Shown: in pieces, positions 1 through 10,691 of the stretch
Position numbering within the stretch: position 1 is the first letter of the stretch
Layout of the letters: each line of letters starts with the position of its first letter
Assembly: GCA_958510825.1 (NCBI GenBank)
Contig: OY294045.1
Span: 13,629,916 to 13,693,915, forward strand
From: Brachypterus glaber
Taxonomy: Eukaryota; Arthropoda; Insecta; Coleoptera; Kateretidae
Length of the DNA: 64,000 nt
Reading direction: 5' to 3'
The notes under the pieces: model-generated
Databases searched by the model: none
What the model was told of the DNA's origin: nothing
What the model saw: the letters and a program-made list of their open reading frames with translations, nothing else
Program-made: the position numbers and the translations under genes

Positions 1-96
1 TTGTGGGTTCTAGTTTCATTAAAGATTTTTAAATTCTTTTGTATAACTTCTTATTAAAATAAAACTTGTGTTTTTATTTTTTATTATAAGAATATA

Positions 97-822
97 TACA
101 GGATGATCAATAACTGGCATGCCAAAATTATACGTCCAAAAATATCAAAAAAAGTTCCTATAAAGGTTAGTCCGGAAATGAGACCTAAGGAATCTACGGC
201 CCTTTAAAATTGTAATAAAAACAAGCTTTTTAATATTTAACTCTGGTACCCTTTAAGCTAGAGCAACGAGCTTTTACATTTATACTAGTATTAATAAGGG
301 CAATAGGTTTATGTTAATTTATTTTTTTTGAATTTATCCAGAGGCGTACCTAGACGGACAAATATGTGAGGATTAACACATTTTTGCCCCAAACTTTTTT
401 ATGTGTATTTTTTTTGGATTTTTTGTAAAAAATATAGATTTCTTGAGTAAAAATACATAAAGAATGTCATATAGTGTAACACTGTAGGAGCAACCGTTTT
501 CAAAAAAAAATGCAATTAAGAGGAGGTAACATTTTGTGCCACCAAAAACGTTACTTTTTAAAAGGTTATTACTCTTTTAATATTAAATTAAGGTGTTTTT
601 TGCTCAGTTTTAAATAAATAATCACCCTGCAGCATTAAAATTTTATTGATGCTCTCATCTGTTCCCCATTCAGTATGTCATCTTGGAAGCGCCGTAGCTA
701 CGGCTACGCGTAGCTCCCTTATGGCTCATTTCCGGACCAACCTTTATAAAAACTTTTTTCATATTTTTGGATGTAGAATCACGTCTCAAATTTTGGCATG
801 GCAGTTACTGATCACCCTGTAT
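97..822. mobile_element. Long-TIR foldback MITE, TACAGG family (copy 1)
   Basis: The segment opens with TACAGGATGATCAATAACTG and closes with the imperfect complement (CAGTTACTGATCACCCTGTA), and the match runs inward for roughly 100 bp through shared blocks such as TTGGTCCGGAAATGAG. Both ends lie at a TA, which suggests a TA target. There is no credible transposase; the ATG-started frame at 646-828 lies in the right terminal repeat. A second copy in reverse orientation is at 26629-27364. Transposase family not determined. Confidence 0.75.
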
Positions 823-1572
823 ACATAACTACTATTCTCATAATTAGGACATATTGTTTTTTATGTACTTATTTTTTAGTTTTTAAAAAAATAAGCTTAT
901 ATTTTTTAGATTTTTTATCGCTTAATTTGGAAGTATAATATTGTACAGCGGATTTAATGTTTTAAAATTTTATATTCAGGTAGATTTTTATACCAGTCAC
1001 TGTGGTTTCTGTTACAGTATTAATATGATCTGATCCATGGGATAAAAATTATACACATCCATGGACACATAAAGCCAACACGGTAGTCCTGAAGCGTTTT
1101 AAGTTTTAAAGACTGGACAAAACAAACAACCAGTTATAGATTTTCTATTAATAACACAGCCAAACGATTTTTTTTTATTCCAGAGACTAGACCAACGCAT
1201 ATTTATATTTTTGGGGTCGCTGAAACCAAATGTGACCTCAGAATTGCTCCATCAGGTCACAATTTTTTTCTACCCTTAAAAAGGGTGCGAAAATTCCTTA
1301 AATTCAGAGTTGTTTATGGGGAGCAATTCTGAGGTCAGATTCGCTTTCAAATTTAAAAATTCAAAATTAAAAAAAAAATTGTGTGGATGTGTAACCATCA
1401 ATAGAAAAATCGCAGCATATCGTTTTAAGAAGATACTGTGTTTTTGGTTATGTACCTGTTTCTTAAAAAATTGATCTACAATTACACTGTTTCAATTGTA
1501 GTTAAATTTTGTTCGTAGAATACGAATCCGTTTACAGAATTGCTCTATATATTTTTGTTTTCGGTAAAACGC
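823..1572. other. No gene; small inverted repeat at 1233-1337
   Basis: AT-rich sequence without a supportable ORF. TGACCTCAGAATTGCTCC at 1233-1250 is answered by its complement at about 1320-1337. The neighbouring phrase around 1214 (gtcgctgaaaccaaa) resembles one near 61292 (ttcgctgaaaccgaa), so this is probably an old repeat relic. Confidence 0.5.
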
Positions 1573-2189
1573 ATATCGTCTTGTAAATTTCAGAACGTCG
1601 TATCTCAAAAAAGACAAGTTTACAGGAATGAGAAATAACTCTTTCTCTCATTATCCTTAGGTTGAAAATGTACTTTTTTAATATAAACTTAATAAATTTT
1701 TAATGATTAACTTACCTTAAATCATTTTATTGTGTATAAAATAAATAAATACAAATAAAAACCTAACGACATTTTGATGCTCAAAATTAATAAAAAATTT
1801 TAAGATGAGCTTTGAATCAATATTATATTAATATTTTAACAAAATATGATTAATTATTATAATAATATTATTAATTATTGAAACATTTAAACTTGAAAAA
1901 GTTTTATAATATGAGCATAAGATGTCAAAAAAGCGTCGCCAAATGCAAAAAGTGCGTTCCAAAATAGTCAGTTAACTAGAATTAAGAGATACGAGGTTTA
2001 AAAATTTATTAATTTATAATCATCCACGTAACTACGTAACTATTTTGCTTATATTTTTGTTATTTAAAAAAAAAATACAGGTGGAACTTATTTTATAGAT
2101 GTAAATTGATAATATAAAGCGTTTAAGTCCAAAATCTCAAAATCGAAAAAAATTGAGATACGACGTCCTGAAATTTACAAGACGATATA
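1573..2189. mobile_element. TIR element, ATATCGTCTTGTAAATTTCA type
   Basis: A 37-bp terminal inverted repeat is visible: the left arm 1573-1609 reads ATATCGTCTTGTAAATTTCA and continues through ACGTCGTATCTCAA; the right arm 2153-2189 is its complement with about one mismatch. The ~540 bp between is AT-rich and non-coding. Probably a non-autonomous DNA transposon, single copy in this window. Confidence 0.6.
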
Positions 2190-2516
2190 CTAAAATTAAT
2201 TTAAGCAGGTTTAACACGTAAAGCCCCACCATTTTGCTAAAAAAAATGAATCGGTATTAAAAAATATTCTGGCCGTGTTGGATACTATTGATCTGACATT
2301 TCAACGCAAAATATAAGGGACGTCCGGACGTTATTCAGTATCTTTTAGGCAATATGGGTATACTTGGTTTTGGAAAGCAATGTTCCCACAGATTTTTATA
2401 ACGGAAAATAAAAAAATGCGTACTTGTTAACAAACTTTCATCATCTGTAAAAAATACTGGATATTAAAAAAAGAGTTATTTTTTAGATGGATGCGGATTT
2501 TTTGGACGTAATTTAA
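2190..2516. other. No gene recognised
   Basis: AT-rich, no ORF of interest and no internal repeat seen. Confidence 0.4.
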
Positions 2517-2863
2517 CTATAGTCCATCCAATTATGCAAGATAGTAGTTTAAAATTCCCGCAATTTTTAAGCTACATCATTGGTTAAAAACTCGTATATT
2601 TTAACATATAAAATATTGTGACATTTTTTGTCTATGACAATGATTGACGGTCGTTAAAGCTAATAAAAAAAAAGAAAGTTACATAAAAAAATGGTTATAC
2701 TTAATGTTATTTTGTATGATATTGAAAAAGGCCCTTTCCAGGAAAACAGTACCGACATATGTTAAATTTTTGATAGACTATAGTCTACTACGATTTATGC
2801 TACGCTCTGTGGTGTAAAACGGGACGCGTCCCTTACTATCTTGTATAACTGGACGGAGTATAG
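2517..2863. mobile_element. ~350-bp TIR MITE, CTATASTCC type
   Basis: Left end CTATAGTCCATCCAATTATG (2517) and right end, read in complement, CTATACTCCGTCCAGTTATA, both continue into CAAGATAGTA, giving ~30-bp terminal repeats with few mismatches. The interior is non-coding and carries a perfect palindrome GGGACGCGTCCC at 2821-2832. Confidence 0.65.
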
Positions 2864-3210
2864 ATTTTTTATATATGTAAATTCCCAAAATTATATCTAA
2901 AATTGTACAGAAATAGGGCCATCCTCAACAATATTTTATAGTATCTTCAGAAAACCATCTGCTCAGATTTTCCTGTTGTTGGTTATAAATAGCTTATACC
3001 AATAATCACTGATTGTTTAGTTTTATCATTCTTTGAGATCTAAATTGACTTTAGGACTACCGTGCCAACTAAGCAGGTCATATTACTGATTTATTAAGAT
3101 TATTCGAGGTCACGATCGAACAGAATGGACATATGGATAATATCCCTTGGATACCATTGATCCAGGTCAGAGATAAATTTGCAAACCCTTTTTAAATCAG
3201 TACCTATAAT
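2864..3210. other. No gene recognised
   Basis: No coding signal or clear repeat. Confidence 0.4.
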
Positions 3211-3361
3211 CAGGCCTATTCACATGTACCATTGAGATTGAAATGTATGGCAATATTGACGAAAATTGCAAGGTCATTTACGTCAACTGTCTTAAAATTG
3301 CATGGTATTGTAATTTTTGTCAATATTGAATAGATTTCAATGGTACATGTGAATAGGCCTG
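3211..3361. mobile_element. 151-bp MITE with CAGGCCTATTCACATG ends
   Basis: CAGGCCTATTCACATGTACC at the left end is matched by a perfect complement at the right end over about 25 bp; less perfect pairing continues inward, so the whole unit can fold. The CAGG start is reminiscent of hAT elements, but the 8-bp flanks agree at only about five positions, so that assignment is a guess. Confidence 0.7.
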
Positions 3362-3637
3362 AATTTAATTAAATAAAAAAACGATGGCATAATTTATTGG
3401 TATTTTTAAATATTTGTAAAGTTTTCTTCATATAGTAATAATTTTCACTATAGACAAGGGCACTCTTAACTTTAGGCTTTAACCTTCGTAAAACAGAACA
3501 CGAGCAAGTGAGAGGCACAATAGTCTGTAGTAATTGCGACGGCTATAGAACTTTAAGAACTAGATTTAGTAAAAAATAAAGAATATATTTCTAAGGCTTT
3601 ATTATTTGCCGTAATTTGACACAACGAATAGTAGGTA

Positions 3638-4068
3638 TACACTGAAAAAAACGTTGGTATTTTTACAAAAAAAAATACTAACATTATTGCAGCGATTTTA
3701 TATTGTTATGTTGTAAAATCAAAAGTTAGTTCAATAAAAACCCAATATTATTGTAGATTTACTAAAATTTGCGAAAATACTTGAACATTTTACAAAAAAA
3801 AAATACAAATGTTTTAGCTTTTCACAAAAAAAAAAACATTTAAAATTACAAAGACGTGTTGTGATATTGTAAAAATGCGAAATAATTTCACAAATTATTA
3901 TATTATATCAATGTTGTGAAATTACAAAAATCATTTTTATGAATTTACAAGATTACAACGCAGTTTAGTTAAATTACAAAGTTGATATGTAATATTACTA
4001 ACAAAATCGGTGGCATTAAATAACCAACGATATTGTTAGTAATTTCACAAAACAATTTTTAGAGTGTA
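3638..4068. mobile_element. TACACT-ended MITE rich in TTACAAA motifs
   Basis: Left TACACTGAAAAAAACGTTGG and right (complement) TACACTCTAAAAATTGTTTT form weak terminal repeats. The interior repeats short words such as TTTACAA and AAATTACAAA many times. It abuts the next element at 4067. Confidence 0.5.
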
Positions 4069-4246
4069 CACGGTGTATTTAAAATAGCGTCAATAATTTT
4101 AGTCTTTGATGTAAAATCACCTTACATCATTAAAATTTTAGTTTTTAGGATTTTAGTATTTAATTTTTCGCCTTTGATAGTGGAATTTTACCTTCAAAAC
4201 ACCCATTAAAATGATTGACGCTATTAAAAATACCTACACTGTGGTA
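4067..4246. mobile_element. 180-bp foldback MITE, TAGCGTCAAT type
   Basis: The ends share GTGTATTT(A/T)AAATAGCGTCAAT in inverted orientation. The core contains a phrase (ATTTAATTTTTCG near 4160) also present in the larger foldbacks at 8575-9282 and 15702-16729, so these appear to be size variants of one family. Confidence 0.65.
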
Positions 4247-5003
4247 TAATAATTTTTGAAACTATAGTTAACTTTTTTGAACTTTAGTTTTAGAATGGAT
4301 ACGTCGAGCTCTTAGCTTAGCCAAAACGGTCATCGTTAGAAACAGTGTAGGATTGGACAGCCCGAGGCTAGTGAGATTTGTACCTACACGGTAAAAATAA
4401 ATTACATTAAATTACATAGTACGTAAATGGTAATATGTTGCCATAGACCGGAATGTTAAAAATTACATAGTCCAGAATGGTAATATTTTGCATAGATCGG
4501 AACGCTAAAAATTACATAGTCCAGAATGGTTTGGACTTTTTGACACAGAGACTTGATATTTGAAAAAAAAATATTTACTGCTTAGAAAATGTTTGTTCCA
4601 AATTACAAGTCTCTGTGTCAAAGCTTTTTTGAAATATCGTAGCATAAAGTTCATTTGGTTTAATAAACCAAACGATTTGCACCCTTAATACGAGTATAAA
4701 CTGCTTACATCTTTCTTTAAAGATCTTTTGGTTGATAAAGATCGTAATTTATAATGAATGTAAATTTTAGGCCACAAATAAAGCATTTAAATATCGTACA
4801 TAAATAATATTTACCTTTTTTTGCACTTTTAACACTTTAACCTAGCAGCATGCGTCGCTATCTCTCTAACAATAACAATATTAAACGGTCCGTCTCATGA
4901 TGCGACGTTGTCTTGGTTATTTTCCAAAGCGCACGCGCGTCTTAAAATAACATAGCCCGACATTGTAAAATCATGTAAAAATATGTAAATCAATGTAAAT
5001 ATA

Positions 5004-5115
5004 TTCTTTTACATTATTTTACATTCTTTTACATCGTTTTACATTCTATTACATTCTTTTACATTCTTTTACATTCTTTTACATTTTTTTACATTATTTT
5101 ACATCCTTTTACATA
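5004..5115. repeat. Decamer array (TTTTACATTC)n
   Basis: About eleven head-to-tail copies of a 10-bp unit TTTTACATTC with small variations. The same array lies at the same internal place in the other two copies of the host MITE (about 22535-22620, complement; 60735-60855), with different copy numbers. Confidence 0.85.
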
Positions 5116-5179
5116 AATTCATGAAATATGCATAGTCCAGAAAAGTAAATTTACTATTCCGTACTATGTAAATTCATGT

Positions 5180-6460
5180 ATTTTTATAAATAATAATAAT
5201 CACTTTATTGAGTAGGAAGAATCCTAATAAAACATACAGAATTTAAGTACATACATTAAATCACATTAAAAAAACTTAAGATTAGTATCACAAGATGTAA
5301 TTAAAATTAAAATAAATAAATTTATGTTTCATTATGCCTTAAGAAAAGTTTAAGTTTAGATTTAAACCCCCCAATACTTTCAGCATTTATTAAATGAGGA
5401 GGCAACCTATTAAAAAAGATCAAACCCTTTACAAATAAGGATTTTGATGCACCAGCTGATTTTACAACTTCAATATGAAATTTACCATTAGACCTTGTGG
5501 GATACCCATGCACCTCATTATTAAATATGGCAAACTCATCAAAATATGAGGGAAGCAATCCTTTTTTAAGTTTAAAAATAAAAACCATTGTAAGAAAAGT
5601 TAATCTATTTGACACTGACAGCCACTGAAGTGTTTTCTGCATTTCTTTAATAGGTGTGTATCTATTAACACGTAAAATAGTGCGCATTCCCCTATTGTGC
5701 AGTATCTGCAGCTGATCAGTGCTATTTTTGTCCATCAAGTACAGAATACTAGCGCAGTAATTAAAATGAGGTTGGATGATAGCATTAAAAACCTTAATTC
5801 TGTAATTGAGAGACAAACAGCTTGAAACTCTATTGAAGAAAAAAAGTTTTTTGGAAATTTTTCTGTGAACAAAGTCAAAGTGGCTTTTAAATGAAAGGGT
5901 TTTGTCAATAGTAAAGCCAAGATATTTAAACTCATCAACAAATTCAATTTTATCACCGTCAATATTTAGCGAAAACGAATCAAAATCGATACGATTATAT
6001 TTATAAGGTGTGGTGATGATCATTGCCTTTGTTTTGAGTGTGTTAAGCTTTAACTTGTTCACAGAAAAAAACCTTTGCATCTTCTCCAACAGAAGCTTCA
6101 TTTTCTCGACTGCAGACAGTAAATCCTCAGAGAAAGTGGCCAATAGTGCGTCATCTGCAAATAGATTAAGAAATTCAAGAAATCCTATGAAATTTATATC
6201 ATTTAAGAAAATAATAAATAGTAAAGGCCCCAAAACACTGCCTTGTGGAACACCAAAAATATTTGAAGCCCCAGATGAATTACATTTACCAACCCTCACA
6301 GTCTGAAACCTATTGGTTAAATAGTCCACAAACCAATCCAACACAATTCCTGACAATCCATAATATCTTAATTTTTTAATTAATGTAGATCTATCAATGG
6401 TCTCAAAAGCTCTCTTTAAATCAAGAAATACAGCGATTACAAATTTACCCTCATCAATAT
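5180..6460 (-). mobile_element. 5'-truncated non-LTR retrotransposon (L2/CR1-like)
   Basis: A ~1.28-kb LINE 3' part sits on the minus strand inside the TACACKG MITE. Its 3' end ends in AATAAAGTGATTATTATTAT, the sort of short-repeat tail seen in L2/CR1-like insect LINEs rather than a poly-A tail. A TTTA occurs at both junctions and may be part of a short target duplication. The 5' end breaks inside the reverse transcriptase at motif A. Confidence 0.8.
5322..6455 (-). CDS. Reverse transcriptase C-terminal half of a LINE (partial)
   Basis: This is the downstream part of a non-LTR retrotransposon polymerase, which copies element RNA into DNA at the target. The open frame enters at the truncation point near 6455 with no natural start codon and ends at TAA 5322-5324, about 378 codons with no stop. 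Visible in order: RT motif A (VFLDLKRAFETID, with the first catalytic Asp, at about 6390-6430), motif B (GVPQGSVLGPLLF), motif C FADD with the catalytic Asp pair, then a thumb region and a C-terminal LQWLSVSNRL-like block typical of L2/CR1-type LINEs. Endonuclease and the N-terminal half are absent. The intact frame suggests the insertion is fairly young; it cannot move by itself. The L2/CR1 clade call is an inference. Confidence 0.85.
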   Translation of the reverse strand, partial: DEGKFVIAVFLDLKRAFETIDRSTLIKKLRYYGLSGIVLDWFVDYLTNRFQTVRVGKCNSSGASNIFGVPQGSVLGPLLFIIFLNDINFIGFLEFLNLFADDALLATFSEDLLSAVEKMKLLLEKMQRFFSVNKLKLNTLKTKAMIITTPYKYNRIDFDSFSLNIDGDKIEFVDEFKYLGFTIDKTLSFKSHFDFVHRKISKKLFFFNRVSSCLSLNYRIKVFNAIIQPHFNYCASILYLMDKNSTDQLQILHNRGMRTILRVNRYTPIKEMQKTLQWLSVSNRLTFLTMVFIFKLKKGLLPSYFDEFAIFNNEVHGYPTRSNGKFHIEVVKSAGASKSLFVKGLIFFNRLPPHLINAESIGGFKSKLKLFLRHNET

Positions 6461-6493
6461 TTACATTATTTTACATGCAGTTTTTACAGTGTA

Positions 6494-7174
6494 AAAGTAT
6501 AAAATCTTCCTCACCGCTAAAAAATTTTTTTCACCCCTTTTTGATGACCAAAAAAAAAGGTCCTTACGCCAAACATTTTTTTTAACCCTGAAAAAATAAA
6601 CATCACCCAGTGGTGGGGCTCAAAGGGAGAGGGACCCGTGAGATTTCTCTCACTATCTCAACTGTCCAGTCCGACACTGGTTAGAAAGGTACAAAGCCGA
6701 ACTTAAAACTAGTATTTAATTAAAAATTTTACTAAGCTTACTTTTGACTTTTGACTTTTCAAAACCATCGTATAAAATACTCTTTTAGATATGTAAAGCT
6801 CTAAAGAGCTGTGAGCATAAAAAGAGCTTTTCATTATTTACCTCCTAATTAAAAACACAACATTCTCACTCTTTGTCAATTTAAATTTTAAAAGAACTAT
6901 ATAAAAAACTAATTACGTTACGTTGCATTTTTTCTATTGTGTATAATTGATGAAAACTCAAATAAAAGATTTTTGAAGCTAGCTTGTATTTTTAGTTTCC
7001 CCCCGTTAATACAAAAAAAGTCTAATTAGCACGTTCGAGGTAATAACTATTCAGAAATTCTTTCACAATTATGGCGAAAACAAAGAACCAAAACAAAAAT
7101 CGTACGTAAAAGAGCTTTGGTTCTTGAGCATGTTTCTCCTTTTTTTATGTCTATAACTTTTGCATCATAAAATA
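6494..7174. other. No gene recognised
   Basis: AT-rich, no coding frame or clear inverted repeat. A short run of GACTTTT words lies near 6745. Confidence 0.4.
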
Positions 7175-7425
7175 TACAGGATGATTCAGAAATAAGTTAC
7201 AATATGTTAAGCGGTGATTGTACATCCAAAAATATAAAAAAAAGTTTATATACAGGTTGGTCCGAAAAAGAGCTCCAAGGGAGCTACAGCCCTCCTAAGG
7301 GTACGTCTGAAAATACTTGTTATTTAATATATCTGGAACCTTATGAACTGCAATAACGAATTTTGCAAATGTATCAATATTGATAAAGGCAGGCTATCAA
7401 TTAAAAAATAAAGTTTGGTGCCTTA
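7175..7425. mobile_element. TACAGG foldback family, half element
   Basis: Starts TACAGGATGATTCAGAAATA and continues through TTGGTCCGAAAAAGAG and AAGGGAGCTAC, all shared with 97-822 and 26629-27364, then stops without a right terminal repeat. A truncated copy. Confidence 0.6.
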
Positions 7426-7450
7426 TAGACGGCAAACTATTTGAATCTGT

Positions 7451-8146
7451 AACTAGATGAAACGTTGCAAGCACCCTGTCAAAACATCGGCACTATTGTA
7501 CACTAGAGCCATCTAGTTTGCAAATTTCAAACTAGGTGGTTTGTTTGGTTTTAAATTCTGTATCTTTAAAACATTATATTCTAGCAAAAAACTGTATATA
7601 ACATTTTTTATAGGGCTTAAAAAGAGCTTTTATTTAAATATAATTTTTTGAAATCGGGTTATAAATATATGATATATGCTAAAAACACCTTTTACTGCTT
7701 TAAACGCCAATATCTCGAAAACAATGTGTTTTAGGAAAACGTTGTTTATAACATTTTTTGACCAATTTAAAATTATCTTTTATATAAGTGGTAAATTAAC
7801 TAAATACAATAATAATTGCCTTAGTTATAAACAAAAAACGCTAAAAATAGGAGTTTTACCCTATTTTTACCCCCTTAACCCCAATCGTTTACCCTCAAAA
7901 TCTAATCAACTCTTTGGAATTCGATAAGAAACAATATGCAAAAAACCGCAAGTCGACATCTCATGTAGAAATGGAGTTAGAGAGTTTACACCCAGACAGA
8001 CAGACAGGCGGACGCAAAAATTTTTTTTACTGATTTCGACTCAGAATGGTCTAAAATGTCGAGAAATGTGAAAAAAACGTGGTCAAAGATTTTGACTTTT
8101 CGGCGAAGATTTCAATACATCGGCACTAAGTGCCGATGTAAAAAAA
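7451..8146. mobile_element. Repeat N copy 1, ACATCGGCACT terminal hairpin
   Basis: About 690 bp that recur at 33628-34316 at an estimated 90% identity. Near the left end is ACATCGGCACT; the right end is the hairpin ACATCGGCACTAAGTGCCGATGT. A (CAGA)n/GGCGGAC run sits near 7990. The 83-codon frame at 7676-7927 is matched in the other copy but reads like translated non-coding repeat. The terminal stem-loop suggests a Helitron/Helentron-type non-autonomous element, which I cannot prove. Confidence 0.65.
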
Positions 8147-8574
8147 TCGCACTGCTCTACTACAGAGTTACAAGTATGCATGGCAGTCTGAAATATGATT
8201 GAATGTAAATTTCATGGCTTTTTAAAAAGCCGAGTATTTTGACGTTCACATGACATTTATAAGCAGAAGGGAGCGTCACCTGGTCGCGTCGCGGCGCTGA
8301 TAAAAGAATCTCCATGGAAACAGTGAGGGGCGAGCTTTTTAAGAATGTAGGAGGGAAAAAGCGACCAACGCCCTTTTTTACGCCATCTTACTTTTATTAT
8401 TTTTTTTTCAGCCGGTTACACGCAGTGCCGGTTCTAGGAGTTGCTCCCCAGGAAAAGTATTTTCGGTCCCCTTTTCGCTATACTCTTAACAGAAATACGT
8501 GCTAGAAGAGTATTATACCATGGTTTTCAAATTTACATAATCGGAAAAAATAATCTTTTAATCAAAAGTGTTTA
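8147..8574. other. No gene; GC-richer patch 8260-8370
   Basis: Contains a patch (GCGTCACCTGGTCGCGTCGC at 8273) that is GC-rich for this window, followed by AT-rich DNA. Short frames here lack recognisable features. Confidence 0.4.
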
Positions 8575-9282
8575 TACAGGGTGTTTCCTAAGTATGGTAC
8601 GTAACTTCAGGGTATTATTCCTAGTTTAACAGGGGCGTCCAAAATGGGGGGCTTATCACTTTTTGCCCCAAACCCCCAAACCCCAAAACCCCCAAACTTT
8701 TGAAAACCAAAATTTTATTAACGTAGGGTAAATGTTTATCCAAAACTAAATTAATCTTAAGGGAGCTATGGTCTCACAAAAATACACCATTTTTAAAGGG
8801 CCATGGTAGCTTTAAAGGCGATTTTCGGACCTACATGTATGAAAAAAAATATATTAGTTTTAGATGTAGAACTACCCGGCATTATTAGAATTTTGGTTTT
8901 TAACGTTGTAGTATTTAATTTTTCGCCCTCGAAATTTAGTTTCACTTTCAAATGAATTTTTTTTTGAAAACAGTTTATCCTAGTATTACAAGAAAAGTAC
9001 CTTTTTAATGTATCTTTACCTGAGAAATACTATTATGATAATAAATCCACAAAAAAGTTACACAGAAAACATTTTGGGGCAAATAGTGATAAGGCCGCCC
9101 CATTTCGGACGTCCCTGGTTAAAGTAACTACATGCATATACCTCATTGCTATAACACAAAGGGTTCCTGAGTTATTAAATAAAAATCAAATTTTTGGAAC
9201 ATATTTTTATAGAAACTTTTTTTCTTATTTTTGGGTAAGAAATTACACCCTGAAGTAACGTACCGTAGGGAAACACCCTGTA
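8575..9282. mobile_element. TACAGGGTGTTTCC foldback MITE
   Basis: Ends TACAGGGTGTTTCCTAAGTA and complement TACAGGGTGTTTCCCTACGG, with pairing that continues through GGTACGT-ACTTCAGGGT for ~45 bp and further inner matches. Flanked by TA on each side. The interior shares the CCCCATTTCGGACGTCCCTGG and TTTAGTATTTAATTTTTCG phrases with the 16-kb hairpin. Its right end directly abuts a Penelope terminal-repeat remnant, so it may have inserted there. Confidence 0.75.
8666..8693 (-). other. Potential G-quadruplex (four G4-G5 runs)
   Basis: On the plus strand four runs of 4-5 C are separated by AAA or AAAA. On the minus strand this reads as four G4/G5 runs with T3-T4 loops, a textbook quadruplex pattern, inside the left arm of a MITE. 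Confidence 0.7.
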
Positions 9283-9451
9283 TAAAGAACTTTTACTCTC
9301 GGGTTTAGACCGTGTTAATGAGTTTTCACTTTCCGACGTTTCGTTTCTTACTGCTAGAGATATCTCGAGGGATTATTCTAAAACAGTTTTAGATAATTCC
9401 CTGAAGATGTCTATAAAGTGAAAATTCATCAACAGGGTCTAAACTCGAACT
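9283..9451. mobile_element. Penelope-like terminal repeat remnants, head to head
   Basis: 9283-9395, read on the minus strand, matches the 3' region of the Penelope copy at 24580-24680 (AACGAAACGTCGGAAAGTGA, then ACACGGTCTAAACC). From 9392 to 9451 a second plus-strand remnant follows (CCCTGAAGATGTCTATAAAG, then GGTCTAAACTCGAA) with its middle deleted. The ribozyme-like core is damaged in both. Confidence 0.7.
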
Positions 9452-9704
9452 TCCATTTTTCTTGATCTGTATGTACATCTGTGAATACGATAGATTAAGA
9501 ACAGAATATAAAATCTATATGCACTTTACATAAAATATTAAGTTTTATGAGAAGACTGAAGTTTTTGAAAAAAAAAACCCTTGAAAAATAAAAAAGTTGA
9601 AACTTCACCTTTTCAGAAAAAAAAATGGGAGGTACATAAACTACGACAAACTCCAAACTTTCAATAATACTTTGAAATATTCATTTTTTAACATAATAAA
9701 AGAA
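9452..9704. other. No gene recognised
   Basis: AT-rich filler between two mobile elements. Confidence 0.4.
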
Positions 9705-10366
9705 CAAGCCGCAAAGATATGTAAAGCTACGCATTCCATCATAATATGATAACATATTATATTATTCACAGTAAATGGTATAGTGCATTTTCCCAAATAC
9801 TTAAAAAAAAATCAAAAAAAAGTATTTTTTGTAAAACGAAAAATAAAAAAAAAATATTAAAAAAAAAATAAAAAAAAATTTTTAAAAATTTTTGTTTAAA
9901 TTTTCTTATTGCGAAAAACGAAAAAATTTCAATTCTTATTGCGAAAAATGAAAAAATTTCAAAATAAAACTTTTAAAATTTTCAAAAATTTTATTTTTTT
10001 TTTGTTTTTTAGGAAAAAAAAAACAAAAAATTGAAAATTATTTTTGTATTTTTTTTAAGTTTAACTCCCCATAATGTTTTTGCTTTTGGGGGGATTACTT
10101 TTAAAAACAATAGGGATCTTCCCCTCGTAGAACTTTATTTTTCCTGAAAATTTCAAGTCGATCGGATTATTTGTTCTTGTTTACAAAAATCGTGACACCA
10201 GACGGACGGACATTTAAATAAAAAAGTTACTTATTTTTTCATGAAACAAATTTATATCCAAGAATTTTGTATCTAGGACGATTTTTGATTTTTTTTTAGA
10301 AAATTCGAAACTACCGTATACCGTACTAATATTATTCTAGCGCAGGCGCTATGAATAATATAATAA
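9705..10366 (+). mobile_element. Repeat H copy 1, terminal-hairpin element
   Basis: Shares with 59308-61005, in order: a left block GATATGTAA(A/T)GCTACGCATT, a hypervariable A/T tract (9800-10060), a CCCCATAA block, a TTTCCTGAAAATTTCAA block, (GGAC)n near 10200, a TTCGAAACTA block, and a right hairpin ATTATTCTAGCGC...GCGCTATGAATAAT. No ORF. Partial copies lie at 11088, 20222, 35655 and 37230. The terminal hairpin suggests a Helitron/HINE-like element; this is inference. Confidence 0.7.
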
Positions 10367-10437
10367 AGAGAGCACGCGAGCTAAAAAAAGAGTAGGTACT
10401 GGGTATATTAAAATTTAGTTTGCGACTTAAGCCTTTA

Positions 10438-10625
10438 GTACATGAGTCTGAAAGTTTTTTGCGCCATTCGAGTGCATTAAAATGCAGTCGCAAACGAATT
10501 TCGTATTCTCTTTTTCTCCTAGTTCTACAGCCCCAGGCTTAAAAAACCGAAACAATTAACTAAAATTTACTTGGCAATATAGTAAAGTACTGTCAAAATA
10601 GAAAAACAAAAGCATTCGAGTGTCA
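10438..10625 (-). repeat. Diverged repeat L, copy 1
   Basis: Read on the minus strand this matches 19090-19275: both contain TTTTGTTTTTCTATTTTGAC, then GTACT/GTACG, GTCAAGTAAAT or CCAAGTAAAT, GGGCTGTAGAAC and TGCACTCGAATAAAT/TGCACTCGAATGGCG. Nature unknown; no open frame. Confidence 0.6.
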
Positions 10626-10691
10626 TAATTCATAATACCTTCAGTACGCCGTAGTGTTTTAATGTGTGCTTACTACTAAGCAGAATGTAAA

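Larger units (their letters stand above)
4385..6493. mobile_element. TACACKGTAAAAA MITE (copy A), split by a LINE
   Basis: Left end TACACGGTAAAAATAAATTA, right end complement TACACTGTAAAAACTGCATG. Shared with copies at 22424-23246 and 60117-60959 are the TACATAGTCC stretches, an inverted repeat of CAAGTCTCTGTGTCAAA, a GC-richer block near 4850-4960, and a decamer array. Compared with the other copies, this one is interrupted between about 5180 and 6460 by a minus-strand LINE. Total without the insert is ~830 bp. Confidence 0.8.

Noticed and set aside
646..828. 60-codon frame
   Set aside because: Lies inside the right terminal repeat of a MITE; the related minus frame at 26661-26858 is the same repeat.
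5004..5115. Regular short repeats that might suggest a CRISPR array
   Set aside because: The unit is 10 bp with no spacers, and it recurs in each copy of a MITE; this is a eukaryotic minisatellite.
7676..7927. 83-codon frame conserved at 33859-34107
   Set aside because: Both are repeat N copies; similarity is no higher than in the flanks and the peptide has no domain-like features.
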